A stretch of DNA of 15,885 bases from Croceicoccus sp. Its GTDB lineage: Bacteria; Pseudomonadota; Alphaproteobacteria; Sphingomonadales; Sphingomonadaceae. The position numbers and the translations under genes are program-made. Each line of letters begins with the position of its first letter. Position 1 is the first letter of the stretch. Of this stretch, positions 6,385-12,837 are shown in pieces. Location of the stretch: assembly GCA_029936705.1 (NCBI GenBank), contig JAPYSD010000029.1, positions 1 through 15,885 of the forward strand, written 5' to 3'. The notes beneath the pieces were generated by a model, which was given only the letters and a program-made list of their open reading frames with translations, was not told the origin of the DNA and ran no database searches.

Positions 6385-7119
6385 TCATCCCCTCATGCCG
6401 GCCCGCAATCGTTCAAGCGCCTGCGCTTTCAATTGATGCACGCGGGGAATGCTGACGCCCAGCACGGCGGCAATCTCACCCAGGTTCAATTCCTCGACGA
6501 AATATAGCTGCGTGATCATCTGCAGCCGTTCGGGCAGGCTGGCGATCGCGCTTGCCAGTTGTTCGACCTGCTCCGCATTTTCCATCGCGCGATGCCCATC
6601 GTCAGCGTCGTCGGCAAAGGCGGTATTGCTGTCGGAATAGCAGCCATCGATGGAATCGAAGCGCAGCGGTTCGCTTTGCGCACGAACCGAAGCGAATGCG
6701 CGCGGGTCCATGCCCAGCGACTGCGCCAGTTCCTTCTCGCTGGGGCTTCTGCCAAGCCGTGATGCAAGCCTGCGGCTTCCGTCCTCGATCTCGCGGCGTT
6801 TGCGCGCTGCCGTGCGGGTCGTCGGGGCCTCTCGCCGGATAAGGTCGAACATTGCACCGCGCACCCGCGTCTTGGCATAGGCGGCAAAGGCGTGCTCGCC
6901 CTGGCCGTCATGGCGCCGCACGCATTCGGTCAGCGCGATCAGTCCGACTTGAATTAGGTCTTCGATCTCGATACCGGGCCTGCCGCTGCCATGCGCGTGC
7001 CAGGCCAGTTTCTTCACCATCGGCATGAAGGCCTTGATGCGCTCCTCGACCTCCCCGGCGTAGGCGCGCCGCGCTTGGTTTGGCTGAGTGGTCGGTAGTG
7101 CGAAGTTCTCGTGCCTCAT
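6385..7119 (-). CDS. fliA: Flagellar sigma factor FliA (sigma-28)
   Basis: A 244-residue sigma-70-family protein of FliA size. Region 2 contains IEIEDLIQVGLIALTECVRR and FAAYAKTRVRGAMFDLIRRE, the core and -10 recognition segments. A region-3 segment (RREIEDGSRRLASRLGRSPS) follows, then region 4: LPERLQMITQLYFVEELNLG and VLGVSIPRVHQLKAQALERL. FliA directs RNA polymerase to late flagellar and chemotaxis promoters and is held off by FlgM, encoded in the same cluster. The start at 7119 overlaps the flhA stop as ATGA, indicating translational coupling; the frame upstream of it is only flhA antisense frame. The gene ends at the boundary with the truncated polysaccharide gene, so it is the last gene of its operon here. 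No sigma-28 target promoter was recognised in the window. Confidence 0.93.
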   Translation of the reverse strand: MRHENFALPTTQPNQARRAYAGEVEERIKAFMPMVKKLAWHAHGSGRPGIEIEDLIQVGLIALTECVRRHDGQGEHAFAAYAKTRVRGAMFDLIRREAPTTRTAARKRREIEDGSRRLASRLGRSPSEKELAQSLGMDPRAFASVRAQSEPLRFDSIDGCYSDSNTAFADDADDGHRAMENAEQVEQLASAIASLPERLQMITQLYFVEELNLGEIAAVLGVSIPRVHQLKAQALERLRAGMRG

Positions 7120-9218
7120 GCTGCCATGTCCATCTGGGCATCCAGTGCCGTGTTTCCTGGGGCGCCGATCACCTCGATGACTTCGATCGGCTGGCTGGCA
7201 GGCAGCTCGCCGATCGAGATGACGACACATTCCGGCGTGCGCTGCCGGACAAGCGAAGCGATCGCCCTGCGCGATTGGGGCTGCACCACCAGCGCCGGCG
7301 GAGTGGCCGACAAGCCGCGCTCTTCGGTGATCTGCTTCACACGGCGCGCGATGGTCGCGGCAAGCTCGGGCTCAATCACGGGCCAGCCGGTGACCGGATC
7401 GCGCAGGCCCTGCAGGATCGCGCTTTCCAGCCCGCCGTCCAGCGTGAGGACCGGCAGCGCGCGCGACGGCGAACAGATGCGCCCGACGATGGTCGAGCCA
7501 AGGTCACAGCGCACGCGATCGACAATCGTTTCGTGATCCTGCGTCGCCTGCACGGCGCGCGACAGGCTGGCGAAGATCGGGACGGGATGGCTGATCGGAA
7601 TGCCATCCTCAAGCAGGCTGCGCAGCACCCGGGTCACCGCGGCAAGCGAGAGCGGCTGCGGGTAAAAGGTCTCGACCAGGTTGGCCGAGTGAAGCTTCGT
7701 CGCCTCGATCACATCACGCACTTCGTCCGGGCCGAGCAGGTCGTGCGCGCGTTCCGCCAGCAGCTGGTTGAGATGGGTCGCGACGACCGTGCCCGGATCG
7801 ACGACCAGAAAGCCCGCCGCGGTCGCGTGATCGCGGTTGCCCCTGTCGATCCAGATCGCCGGACAGTTGAAGCTGGGGTCGCAGGTTTCCTCGCCCTTCA
7901 GATGGTGGGACGCGCTGGCTTCACCCGTGTCGATCGCCAGCACACGGTCCGGCTGGATCGTTGCCCCGCCCAGCATGACGCCCCCCAGCGTTATGCGATA
8001 GTCATAGGGCGCCATGTCGAGCGCGTCACGCAGCCGGAATTGCGGCACGACGAAGCCGAAATTGCGCGAAAGCTGCTTGCGCACGCCGGTAATGCGGGCG
8101 ATCAGCGGCGAACCCTTCTTCTCGTCCACCAGCGGCACCAAGCCGTACCCGAACTCCAGGCTGACCAGCGTCATGTCGGAAACATCGGCAAGTTCGATGC
8201 GGTGCGGATCGACCGGCGCGGCGACATCCGGCAGCGGTTCCGGGCGGGCGGCCCGAGCCTTGAGTGTACGCGCCAGCCAGAATGCGCCGCCCGCTGCGGG
8301 CAGGAAGATCGATTGCGGCATCGCCGGGATCATCCCGACGGCCGCCAGCACGACGCCGACGGGAAGCCAGCTGCGCGGGTCGGCGAACTGCCCCCCGATC
8401 TGCCCGGCCAGATCGCGTGCATCCGAAACGCGGGTCACGATGACTGCCGCGGCGATCGAAAGCAGAAGCGACGGAACCTGCGCCACCAGCGCATCGCCGA
8501 TGGCGAGTTGGATATAGGTCTCGGCCGCTTCACCCGCGGACAATCCGTGCGTGATCATGCCAAGGCAAAGCCCCGCGATGATGTTCACCGCCAGGATCAG
8601 AAGGGCGGCGACGGCATCGCCCTTCACGAATTTCGACGCGCCATCCATCGATCCGTAGAAATCCGCTTCGGTCGCGACTTCGCGGCGGCGCGCCTTGGCT
8701 TCGTCGGCGGACAGGATGCCTGCCGCCAGGTCGGCGTCGATCGCCATCTGCTTGCCCGGCAGCGCATCCAGCGTGAAGCGGGCCGACACCTCGGACACGC
8801 GCCCTGCACCCTTGGTCACGACGACCATGTTGATAATCATCAGGATCAGGAAGACGAAGATGCCGACGGCGAAGTTTCCGCCGATCAGGAAGGCGCCGAA
8901 TGCCTCGATCACGTGGCCTGCCGCGGCGCCACCTTCGTGACCGTGGACCAGGACGACACGGGTGGACGCGACGTTCAGCGCAAGCCGCAGCAGGGTGGCG
9001 AACAGCAGGACCGATGGGAAGGACGAGAAATCCAGCGGCTTTTGCGCGTTCATCGCCGCCATCAGGATCGCGACCGACAATGCGATATTCAGCACGAAGG
9101 ACACGTCGAGCAGGACTGCCGGGACCGGCACGATCATCAGCAGCATCAGCGCGATGATGCCTGCCGGCAATGCCATGGCGCTGAGGTTTGCGGCGCGCGA
9201 TGGTGCGGCGGCGCTCAC
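7116..9218 (-). CDS. flhA: FlhA, flagellar type III export gate protein
   Basis: A 700-residue protein, normal size for FlhA. The N-terminal half is membrane-embedded, with about eight helices (the first at about 14-35, MALPAGIIALMLLMIVPVPA). Family hallmarks are LLRLALNVASTRVVL (FHIPEP signature region) and the cytosolic loop DALPGKQMAIDADLAAG. The C-terminal half (from about 330) is the cytosolic domain that forms the nonameric ring docking chaperone-substrate complexes. It is the gate for secretion of rod, hook and filament subunits. The start is GTG at 9218, overlapping the stop of the upstream transglycosylase as GTGA; its own stop overlaps fliA. It belongs to the sigma-54-driven transglycosylase-flhA-fliA block. 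Confidence 0.96.
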   Translation of the reverse strand: MSAAAPSRAANLSAMALPAGIIALMLLMIVPVPAVLLDVSFVLNIALSVAILMAAMNAQKPLDFSSFPSVLLFATLLRLALNVASTRVVLVHGHEGGAAAGHVIEAFGAFLIGGNFAVGIFVFLILMIINMVVVTKGAGRVSEVSARFTLDALPGKQMAIDADLAAGILSADEAKARRREVATEADFYGSMDGASKFVKGDAVAALLILAVNIIAGLCLGMITHGLSAGEAAETYIQLAIGDALVAQVPSLLLSIAAAVIVTRVSDARDLAGQIGGQFADPRSWLPVGVVLAAVGMIPAMPQSIFLPAAGGAFWLARTLKARAARPEPLPDVAAPVDPHRIELADVSDMTLVSLEFGYGLVPLVDEKKGSPLIARITGVRKQLSRNFGFVVPQFRLRDALDMAPYDYRITLGGVMLGGATIQPDRVLAIDTGEASASHHLKGEETCDPSFNCPAIWIDRGNRDHATAAGFLVVDPGTVVATHLNQLLAERAHDLLGPDEVRDVIEATKLHSANLVETFYPQPLSLAAVTRVLRSLLEDGIPISHPVPIFASLSRAVQATQDHETIVDRVRCDLGSTIVGRICSPSRALPVLTLDGGLESAILQGLRDPVTGWPVIEPELAATIARRVKQITEERGLSATPPALVVQPQSRRAIASLVRQRTPECVVISIGELPASQPIEVIEVIGAPGNTALDAQMDMAA

Positions 9219-10030
9219 AGGCCGAACCTTTCGAAACGGGCATACGCAGCCCGCACGGCCGGGGGCGGCTTTTGCCCCGTGGCCTCGAACATCGCCTGCA
9301 GGCTGTTGGTCATCGAGCGGCCACCGGCGATGCGCGCTGGGACCGGCGCGGCGATGGCGGGCGCGGGCGCCGCGAACGGCTCGGCGGGCGCGGCGGGTGC
9401 GACCCCGTCGCTGCCGTTCAAGGCGCCGGTTACCTTCGCCTCGATCACGGACATCACTTCGCGCAGGCTGCGTTCGCTGCCCGAAGCGCCGCGAAAAATG
9501 CCGCGGTTGGCCGCGCTGGCCGCGGGGAGCAGCTGCGTTGCCGAGGCGTCCGGATCGCTCGCAAGCGTCTTGAGGAAGCGGGAGGCGTCGCCGCTGCCGA
9601 GGAAATGGCCGAGATAGAGTTCGGCGGCATTCGGCTGGCGGCCCAGCGCGCGGGTCATGTCCGCCCGGTTGTCGCCCGCCAGCTCGCCCGCCATCAGGGC
9701 CGAGGCAGCCGGATCGTAGCGCAGCGCCATGATGCGACCCGCCAGCGAACTGTCCCGGATCCGCCCGTCGGAAATCGCCGCGCTCGCCCAGCCGAAGCCG
9801 TGTTTCGCGCCGTGGCGTTCCAGTGTGCTGAGCCAGGTGGCGCCGGTGAACTGGTACAGCCCCGCCGCGCTGGAGGTCGCGGCCCTGGCCCTTGGGTTCA
9901 GCGAGGATTCGATCCGGGCCTGCGCCAGCAGGAAATCGAAGTCCTCTCCCGTCCGGTCGGCGGCGCGGGCGATGTCGGCGCGGATCGCTGCCCCGGTGGC
10001 GGGGGTTGCGGTTACGGTCGGTCCACTCAT
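9215..10030 (-). CDS. Flagellar-cluster lytic transglycosylase (SLT domain)
   Basis: A 271-residue protein. Residues 12-130 resemble a soluble lytic transglycosylase domain: FDFLLAQARIESSLNPRA with the presumed catalytic Glu41, then SAAGLYQFTGATWLSTLERH. The C-terminal half has an Ala/Pro-rich linker (about 205-230) and a short conserved-looking tail, MTNSLQAMFEATGQKPPPAV. Its place in the flagellar operon suggests it opens peptidoglycan for rod passage, as the muramidase part of FlgJ or SltF does elsewhere. No Sec signal peptide is visible at the N-terminus, so export through the flagellar apparatus is possible (inference). The start at 10030 is preceded by AGGA nine bases upstream; a TTG at 10072 is unsupported. 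A sigma-54 promoter lies 38 bp upstream, and the gene overlaps flhA. Confidence 0.85.
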   Translation of the reverse strand: MSGPTVTATPATGAAIRADIARAADRTGEDFDFLLAQARIESSLNPRARAATSSAAGLYQFTGATWLSTLERHGAKHGFGWASAAISDGRIRDSSLAGRIMALRYDPAASALMAGELAGDNRADMTRALGRQPNAAELYLGHFLGSGDASRFLKTLASDPDASATQLLPAASAANRGIFRGASGSERSLREVMSVIEAKVTGALNGSDGVAPAAPAEPFAAPAPAIAAPVPARIAGGRSMTNSLQAMFEATGQKPPPAVRAAYARFERFGL

Positions 10031-10067
10031 TCGGGTTGGTCCTGCCAAATTGATACAGGGATACCCA

Positions 10068-10084
10068 AGCAATTAGCGTGCCAG
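10068..10084 (-). promoter_or_regulatory. Sigma-54 promoter for transglycosylase-flhA-fliA
   Basis: On the minus strand the sequence reads CTGGCACGCTAATTGCT, matching TGGCACG-N4-TTGCW with GG and GC twelve bases apart. Transcription would start near 10057, about 27 bases before the transglycosylase ATG. It begins directly after the flgN stop codon, in the only sizeable gap of this part of the operon. Confidence 0.85.
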
Positions 10085-10085
10085 T

Positions 10086-10412
10086 TTACGCCCCGGCAGC
10101 GGCACGGCGTTTCGCGCCGTACAGGCGGGGCGAGCCGCTCAGCATGTCGATGCGCGCCGCGATATTGGCGGCCACCAGGTTACGCATCTGGCGGTTGACC
10201 TCGTTCGCGTCGCGGGCGGCGCGGCTCATCGCGCGGCATTCCTCGTCAAACAGGGCAAGGTCGGCGCTTTCCAGCCGGTCGCACAGGCCCAGCTTGGTGC
10301 GCGTCGCGGCGGTGATGGCGTCGAGGTCGAGACCGGCAATGGCCTGCCGCTCGATTTCCAGTACGGCAAGCATCTGCCGCAGCGCGTCTTTCAGTTTCAC
10401 GTTCTCGCTCAC
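10086..10412 (-). CDS. flgN: FlgN-like flagellar export chaperone
   Basis: A 108-residue, largely helical protein. The N-terminal half has a repeated RQxLA pattern (LRQMLAVLEIERQAIAGLDL) typical of the FlgN long helix. FlgN binds the hook-filament junction proteins FlgK and FlgL and delivers them to the export gate. The sequence is only weakly diagnostic; its position just after flgM and its size support the call. The start is GTG at 10412, overlapping the flgM stop as GTGA, so expression is probably coupled. Two CGGCAA-N5-TGCCGC sequences lie within its coding region (see findings). Stop TAA at 10086-10088 is followed at once by a sigma-54 promoter. Confidence 0.75.
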   Translation of the reverse strand: MSENVKLKDALRQMLAVLEIERQAIAGLDLDAITAATRTKLGLCDRLESADLALFDEECRAMSRAARDANEVNRQMRNLVAANIAARIDMLSGSPRLYGAKRRAAAGA

Positions 10413-10696
10413 TTTCCGGTCCTGAGCATGTAGCCAGCAGCAATCATGGCGTCGGCAATCCTGTGCGGCACCAGCGGATAGGTGCCCTGCTCGATCGCCT
10501 TGCGGATTTCGGCGACGCGGTCGGCATCAACCGGCGGCGCGCCGGGATCGAGCGCATCCGACAGCGCCAAAGCGCCGCCTACGCCTAGCGATACGGGCGC
10601 CTTCTGCGGTGCGGCGCCATGTGCCCCTGGCGCGGGGTTCAGGCGGGCCGTGCCCGTCACGGCGGGGCGGATCGGTCCGATATCGTGCGATGCCAT
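10409..10696 (-). CDS. flgM: Anti-sigma-28 factor FlgM
   Basis: A 95-residue protein. The N-terminal half is low-complexity (Ala/Pro/Gly-rich), as expected for the disordered FlgM N-terminus, and the C-terminal half (about 55-90) carries VDADRVAEIRKAIEQGTYPL and PHRIADAMIAA, the FlgM sigma-binding helices. FlgM holds FliA inactive until the hook-basal body is complete and then is exported. The start at 10696 has AGGGA nine bases upstream. It follows flgA by 81 bp and overlaps flgN. No sigma-54 site is seen in the 81-bp gap, so it is probably read from the flgA promoter. Confidence 0.88.
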   Translation of the reverse strand: MASHDIGPIRPAVTGTARLNPAPGAHGAAPQKAPVSLGVGGALALSDALDPGAPPVDADRVAEIRKAIEQGTYPLVPHRIADAMIAAGYMLRTGK

Positions 10697-10777
10697 TTGC
10701 GCGTTTCCCTAACAGCGGTCCGAACATCAGGACGGACGCCGCGGCGAATGTTTAAGGGGGCCGCGCTGGGCTGCGCA

Positions 10778-11281
10778 TCATCCGGTGGGCAGGGTCAGCA
10801 TGCCCGGGCCGGTAATGCGGGCGCGAATGATGCCGGCGCGGCGGTTGCCGGGGATGGCGGGGCGCACCTTGATCCAGTCGCCCACCGCGCCGCTTTCCAG
10901 CGCCTCGGCCGGGCGGGAGATCGAGAAACCCTGCCCCGCGACCGAGATCGTGACCGCATCGCCCCGCTGTACCGCGACTTGCGAAGCCGCCTGCGCCGCA
11001 GCAGCCACCGGCAGGGGCCGGACCGGCATGTAGAGCCGCCAACCGCCCGCGTCGGGGCATTGCAGAACCAGCGTATCGCGCTGTTCGCTGCGCCAGGCGA
11101 TGTCGGCGGGCGCGGCGCAAAGACGCAGCTTCAGCCTGCGGTCGAGCGGCTGCATCGCGCCGCCGTCCTCACCAATCGGGGCGCCGGTGAATGCGGCGAT
11201 CTGCAGGTCGAGCGCGGCAAGATCCTGGATCGGACCGGCAGCGGCGAGCAGAACGGCGACAAGGGCGGAGGCATGGAACAT
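10778..11281 (-). CDS. flgA: FlgA, P-ring assembly chaperone
   Basis: A 167-residue protein, shorter than the roughly 220 residues of enterobacterial FlgA. It begins with a short hydrophobic stretch (ASALVAVLLAAAG), a probable Sec signal for the periplasm. The C-terminal half matches the ChapFlgA domain: QVAVQRGDAVTISVAGQGFS and AVGDWIKVRPAIPGNRRAGI, with the usual G(D/E)xVxV and final IxGxGxL-like end. FlgA assists FlgI polymerisation into the periplasmic P ring. The start at 11281 is preceded by AAAGG ten bases upstream. A sigma-54 promoter lies 37 bp upstream. The longer reading frame to 11812 is non-coding extension over the motB-like gene. Confidence 0.88.
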   Translation of the reverse strand: MFHASALVAVLLAAAGPIQDLAALDLQIAAFTGAPIGEDGGAMQPLDRRLKLRLCAAPADIAWRSEQRDTLVLQCPDAGGWRLYMPVRPLPVAAAAQAASQVAVQRGDAVTISVAGQGFSISRPAEALESGAVGDWIKVRPAIPGNRRAGIIRARITGPGMLTLPTG

Positions 11282-11317
11282 GGGTGAAGGCCTTTCGGGG
11301 TTGCTTGCCCCGATTCC

Positions 11318-11334
11318 TGCAAAGGCCGTGCCAA
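11318..11334 (-). promoter_or_regulatory. Sigma-54 promoter for flgA-flgM-flgN
   Basis: On the minus strand the sequence is TTGGCACGGCCTTTGCA, a full match to TGGCACG-N4-TTGCW with GG and GC twelve bases apart. The predicted start site is near 11307, about 26 bases before the flgA ATG. The surrounding gap (11282-11540) holds no gene. A 9-bp direct repeat GGTTGACAC (11355-11363 and 11432-11440) lies upstream and might be a regulator site, but this could be chance. Confidence 0.85.
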
Positions 11335-11540
11335 GCGCGGCGGCGGTCGCCGCAGGTTGACACAGGCGACACATCCTACAGCGGCTGTCACCCCATGCTG
11401 CATGGCGGAAATGCGCGGGTTTGCGGCGTTCGGTTGACACCCGTGGGGGCCAGAGAAAATCGACGGTGCGAAAGAGCCTGCGCCGCGCTGGCGGCAGGCA
11501 TCGGCCTAGGCGCGGGGCGCGGTGTAGGACAGCGAAATTG

Positions 11541-11942
11541 CTAGCGGTCGAAGGAAAGGACGGCAGCCCGTTCCGCGCCGCCCGGCACCAGCACGATGCG
11601 GGGCACGGCGCCCGCGCCGGTTGCCTCTGCCGAAAGCCGCGCGGCTTCGTCCAGAGCGGGGCCCGGGTCGGCGGGATCGTAGCCGAGCGTGATCTGGAGG
11701 CTTGCCCCCTCACCCGCCGGTTGCTGCGCGATCCAGTCGGCCAGCGGCGGCGCGCCGGGCGCCGGGCGGTAGATCGCCTGCGGAACGGGATCGGGCCCCT
11801 CGGTGTCCGCAAGCGCGGCTGACGCGCCGCCCGCGTGGGACGCAGTGACGATGAACAGGATCAGCGCGAGATCGGCCAGCATGATCGCCCACCCGGCCCC
11901 GCCTGCCCCGCCCCGCTTCATGCTGGCGGCGGACTGGATCAT
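11541..11942 (-). CDS. Short MotB/ExbD-like stator protein
   Basis: A 133-residue protein with one N-terminal membrane helix (about 18-37). The sequence WAIMLADLALILFIVTA matches the MotB-type transmembrane pattern, with Asp24 in the position of the proton-binding aspartate (Asp32 in E. coli MotB). The remaining ~95 residues have a Pro/Gly-rich stretch and a small alpha/beta-like end (LQITLGYDPADPGPALDEAA, VPRIVLVPGG), but no recognisable OmpA-like peptidoglycan-binding motif; MotB is normally about 260-310 residues. It overlaps the MotA-like gene as ATGA, so the two are probably made as a pair. It could be a reduced MotB, or an ExbD-like subunit. No terminator is visible after it. Confidence 0.6.
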   Translation of the reverse strand: MIQSAASMKRGGAGGAGWAIMLADLALILFIVTASHAGGASAALADTEGPDPVPQAIYRPAPGAPPLADWIAQQPAGEGASLQITLGYDPADPGPALDEAARLSAEATGAGAVPRIVLVPGGAERAAVLSFDR

Positions 11943-12595
11943 GCCGCCTGCGCCTCGCTCTGCACGGGAAGCGGATGCACGACCGCGCCTTCCAATTGGC
12001 CCGCGGTCCAGAGCATCAGCGCGTCGCGGGCCTGTTCCTCCGCCTCTCCCGAGCGGCGGATCGCCTCGGCCAGCGGGGTCAGCACCAGCTGTGCCAGCAG
12101 CACGCCGTAAAGCGTGGTCAGCACCGCCCCGGCCAGCGCGGCGTTCATGCCCTGCCCCGCGCCTGCGACATCCAGCTGCGATAGCGCCAGCAGCGTCCCG
12201 GCAAGGCCGAAGGCTGGCGCGTTTTCCGCCGCCATCGCCAGCGTCGCGGAGGCGCGGCGATTGTCGGCCATGCGGCGCGCGCGAAAGCGGGTCATCTGCT
12301 TATGGAACAGCGCGATATTGCGCGCGTCGATCATCGCCTTTGCTGCCATTCGGCTGGCGCGGTCGCGGAAATGATAGGGTTCGGTCCGTACCAGCCCGTC
12401 GATGCGCACGTCCTGCACCATGCGGGCGAGATCGCTGCGCAGCGCTTCCTCGTCGAACTCGCGCGAGGCAAGGTGGCGGATCGTCGCCCAGGTCGCGCGG
12501 CATTCGCCCAGCCCCGCGCGCAGCAGGGTCGCAAGCGCGGTGCCGCCCACGACGACGGCGGCGGAAGCGGGATCGATAAGCGCGCTGAAATCCAT
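11939..12595 (-). CDS. motA: MotA/TolQ/ExbB-family stator channel protein, short form
   Basis: A 218-residue protein. MDFSALIDPASAAVVVGGTA at the very start corresponds to the second helix of MotA/PomA (consensus FIDxPSxxIVxGGT), so the usual first helix is missing. A cytosolic stretch (about 30-115) has charged helices (ALRSDLARMVQDVRIDG). The last two helices contain AAENAPAFGLAGTLLAL (Pro127, equivalent to E. coli Pro173) and LTTLYGVLLAQLVLTPLAEA (Pro174, equivalent to Pro222). MotA pentamers surround two MotB helices and conduct ions to drive rotation. AAGGAG lies 11 bases before the ATG; in-frame upstream sequence is not hydrophobic. It overlaps the MotB-like gene and diverges from flgB. 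Confidence 0.8.
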   Translation of the reverse strand: MDFSALIDPASAAVVVGGTALATLLRAGLGECRATWATIRHLASREFDEEALRSDLARMVQDVRIDGLVRTEPYHFRDRASRMAAKAMIDARNIALFHKQMTRFRARRMADNRRASATLAMAAENAPAFGLAGTLLALSQLDVAGAGQGMNAALAGAVLTTLYGVLLAQLVLTPLAEAIRRSGEAEEQARDALMLWTAGQLEGAVVHPLPVQSEAQAA

Positions 12596-12619
12596 CGAAT
12601 TTGCTGCTCCTTGCCCAGG

Positions 12620-12639
12620 CCATAACGTAGTCCATAACG
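12620..12639. repeat. Tandem CCATAACG, 12-bp period
   Basis: CCATAACG occurs at 12620-12627 and 12632-12639, close upstream of the motA-like start (12595). The spacing of slightly more than one helical turn would suit a regulator of motA, for which no sigma-54 or sigma-28 promoter was recognised. Low confidence. Confidence 0.3.
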
Positions 12640-12674
12640 GACGCGGCACCGGCGTTTTCAGGGGCGGCGCGCTA

Positions 12675-12726
12675 TTGCCGCCCGTGCGGCAAGGTCTTGC
12701 CGCCCCGCTTGCCGCCAAACTTGCCG
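12675..12726. promoter_or_regulatory. Candidate activator-binding cluster (CGGCAA/TTGCCG half-sites)
   Basis: TTGCCG occurs at 12675, 12697, 12709 and 12721, and CGGCAA at 12687. Between them they form an 18-bp palindrome, GCGGCAAGGTCTTGCCGC (12686-12703), and a second inverted pair TTGCCGC/GCGGCAA (12675-12681 and 12686-12692). The cluster lies about 80-130 bp upstream of the predicted flgB start site, the usual place for sigma-54 enhancer sites, and is shared with the divergent motA. A FlbD/FleQ-type regulator is the obvious candidate; none is encoded here. Confidence 0.5.
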
Positions 12727-12777
12727 GACCGGCAGCGGCACCGGGGAAAAGCGCGGGTTCCGGCGCATTGCGGCCAG

Positions 12778-12794
12778 TTGGCACGGCTCTTGCT
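12778..12794 (+). promoter_or_regulatory. Sigma-54 promoter for flgBCDEFG
   Basis: TTGGCACGGCTCTTGCT is a full match to TGGCACG-N4-TTGCW, with GG at 12780-12781 and GC at 12792-12793. Transcription would begin near 12806, about 32 bases before the flgB ATG. The half-site cluster at 12675-12726 lies upstream. Confidence 0.9.
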
Positions 12795-12837
12795 TTTACA
12801 TTCGGTGAGACATTGTCGCAGCAAGGAAAGGCCGATC

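Noticed and set aside
7080..9617. 845-codon open frame on the plus strand
   Set aside because: It is antisense to flhA and the transglycosylase, which are unmistakable on the minus strand. The translation is Arg/Asp/Gln/His-rich with no domain, as expected from GC-rich antisense frames.
10715..10740. Hairpin between flgA and flgM (GTCCG/CGGAC)
   Set aside because: Only a 5-bp perfect stem with a 10-base loop and no T-run; common by chance in this GC content. Not called a terminator or attenuator.
12596..12612. Sigma-54-like GG-N10-GC on the minus strand just before motA
   Set aside because: The -24 element would be TGGGCAA and the -12 AGCA, both poor, and the start site would fall inside the motA coding region. 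It coincides with the ribosome-binding site.
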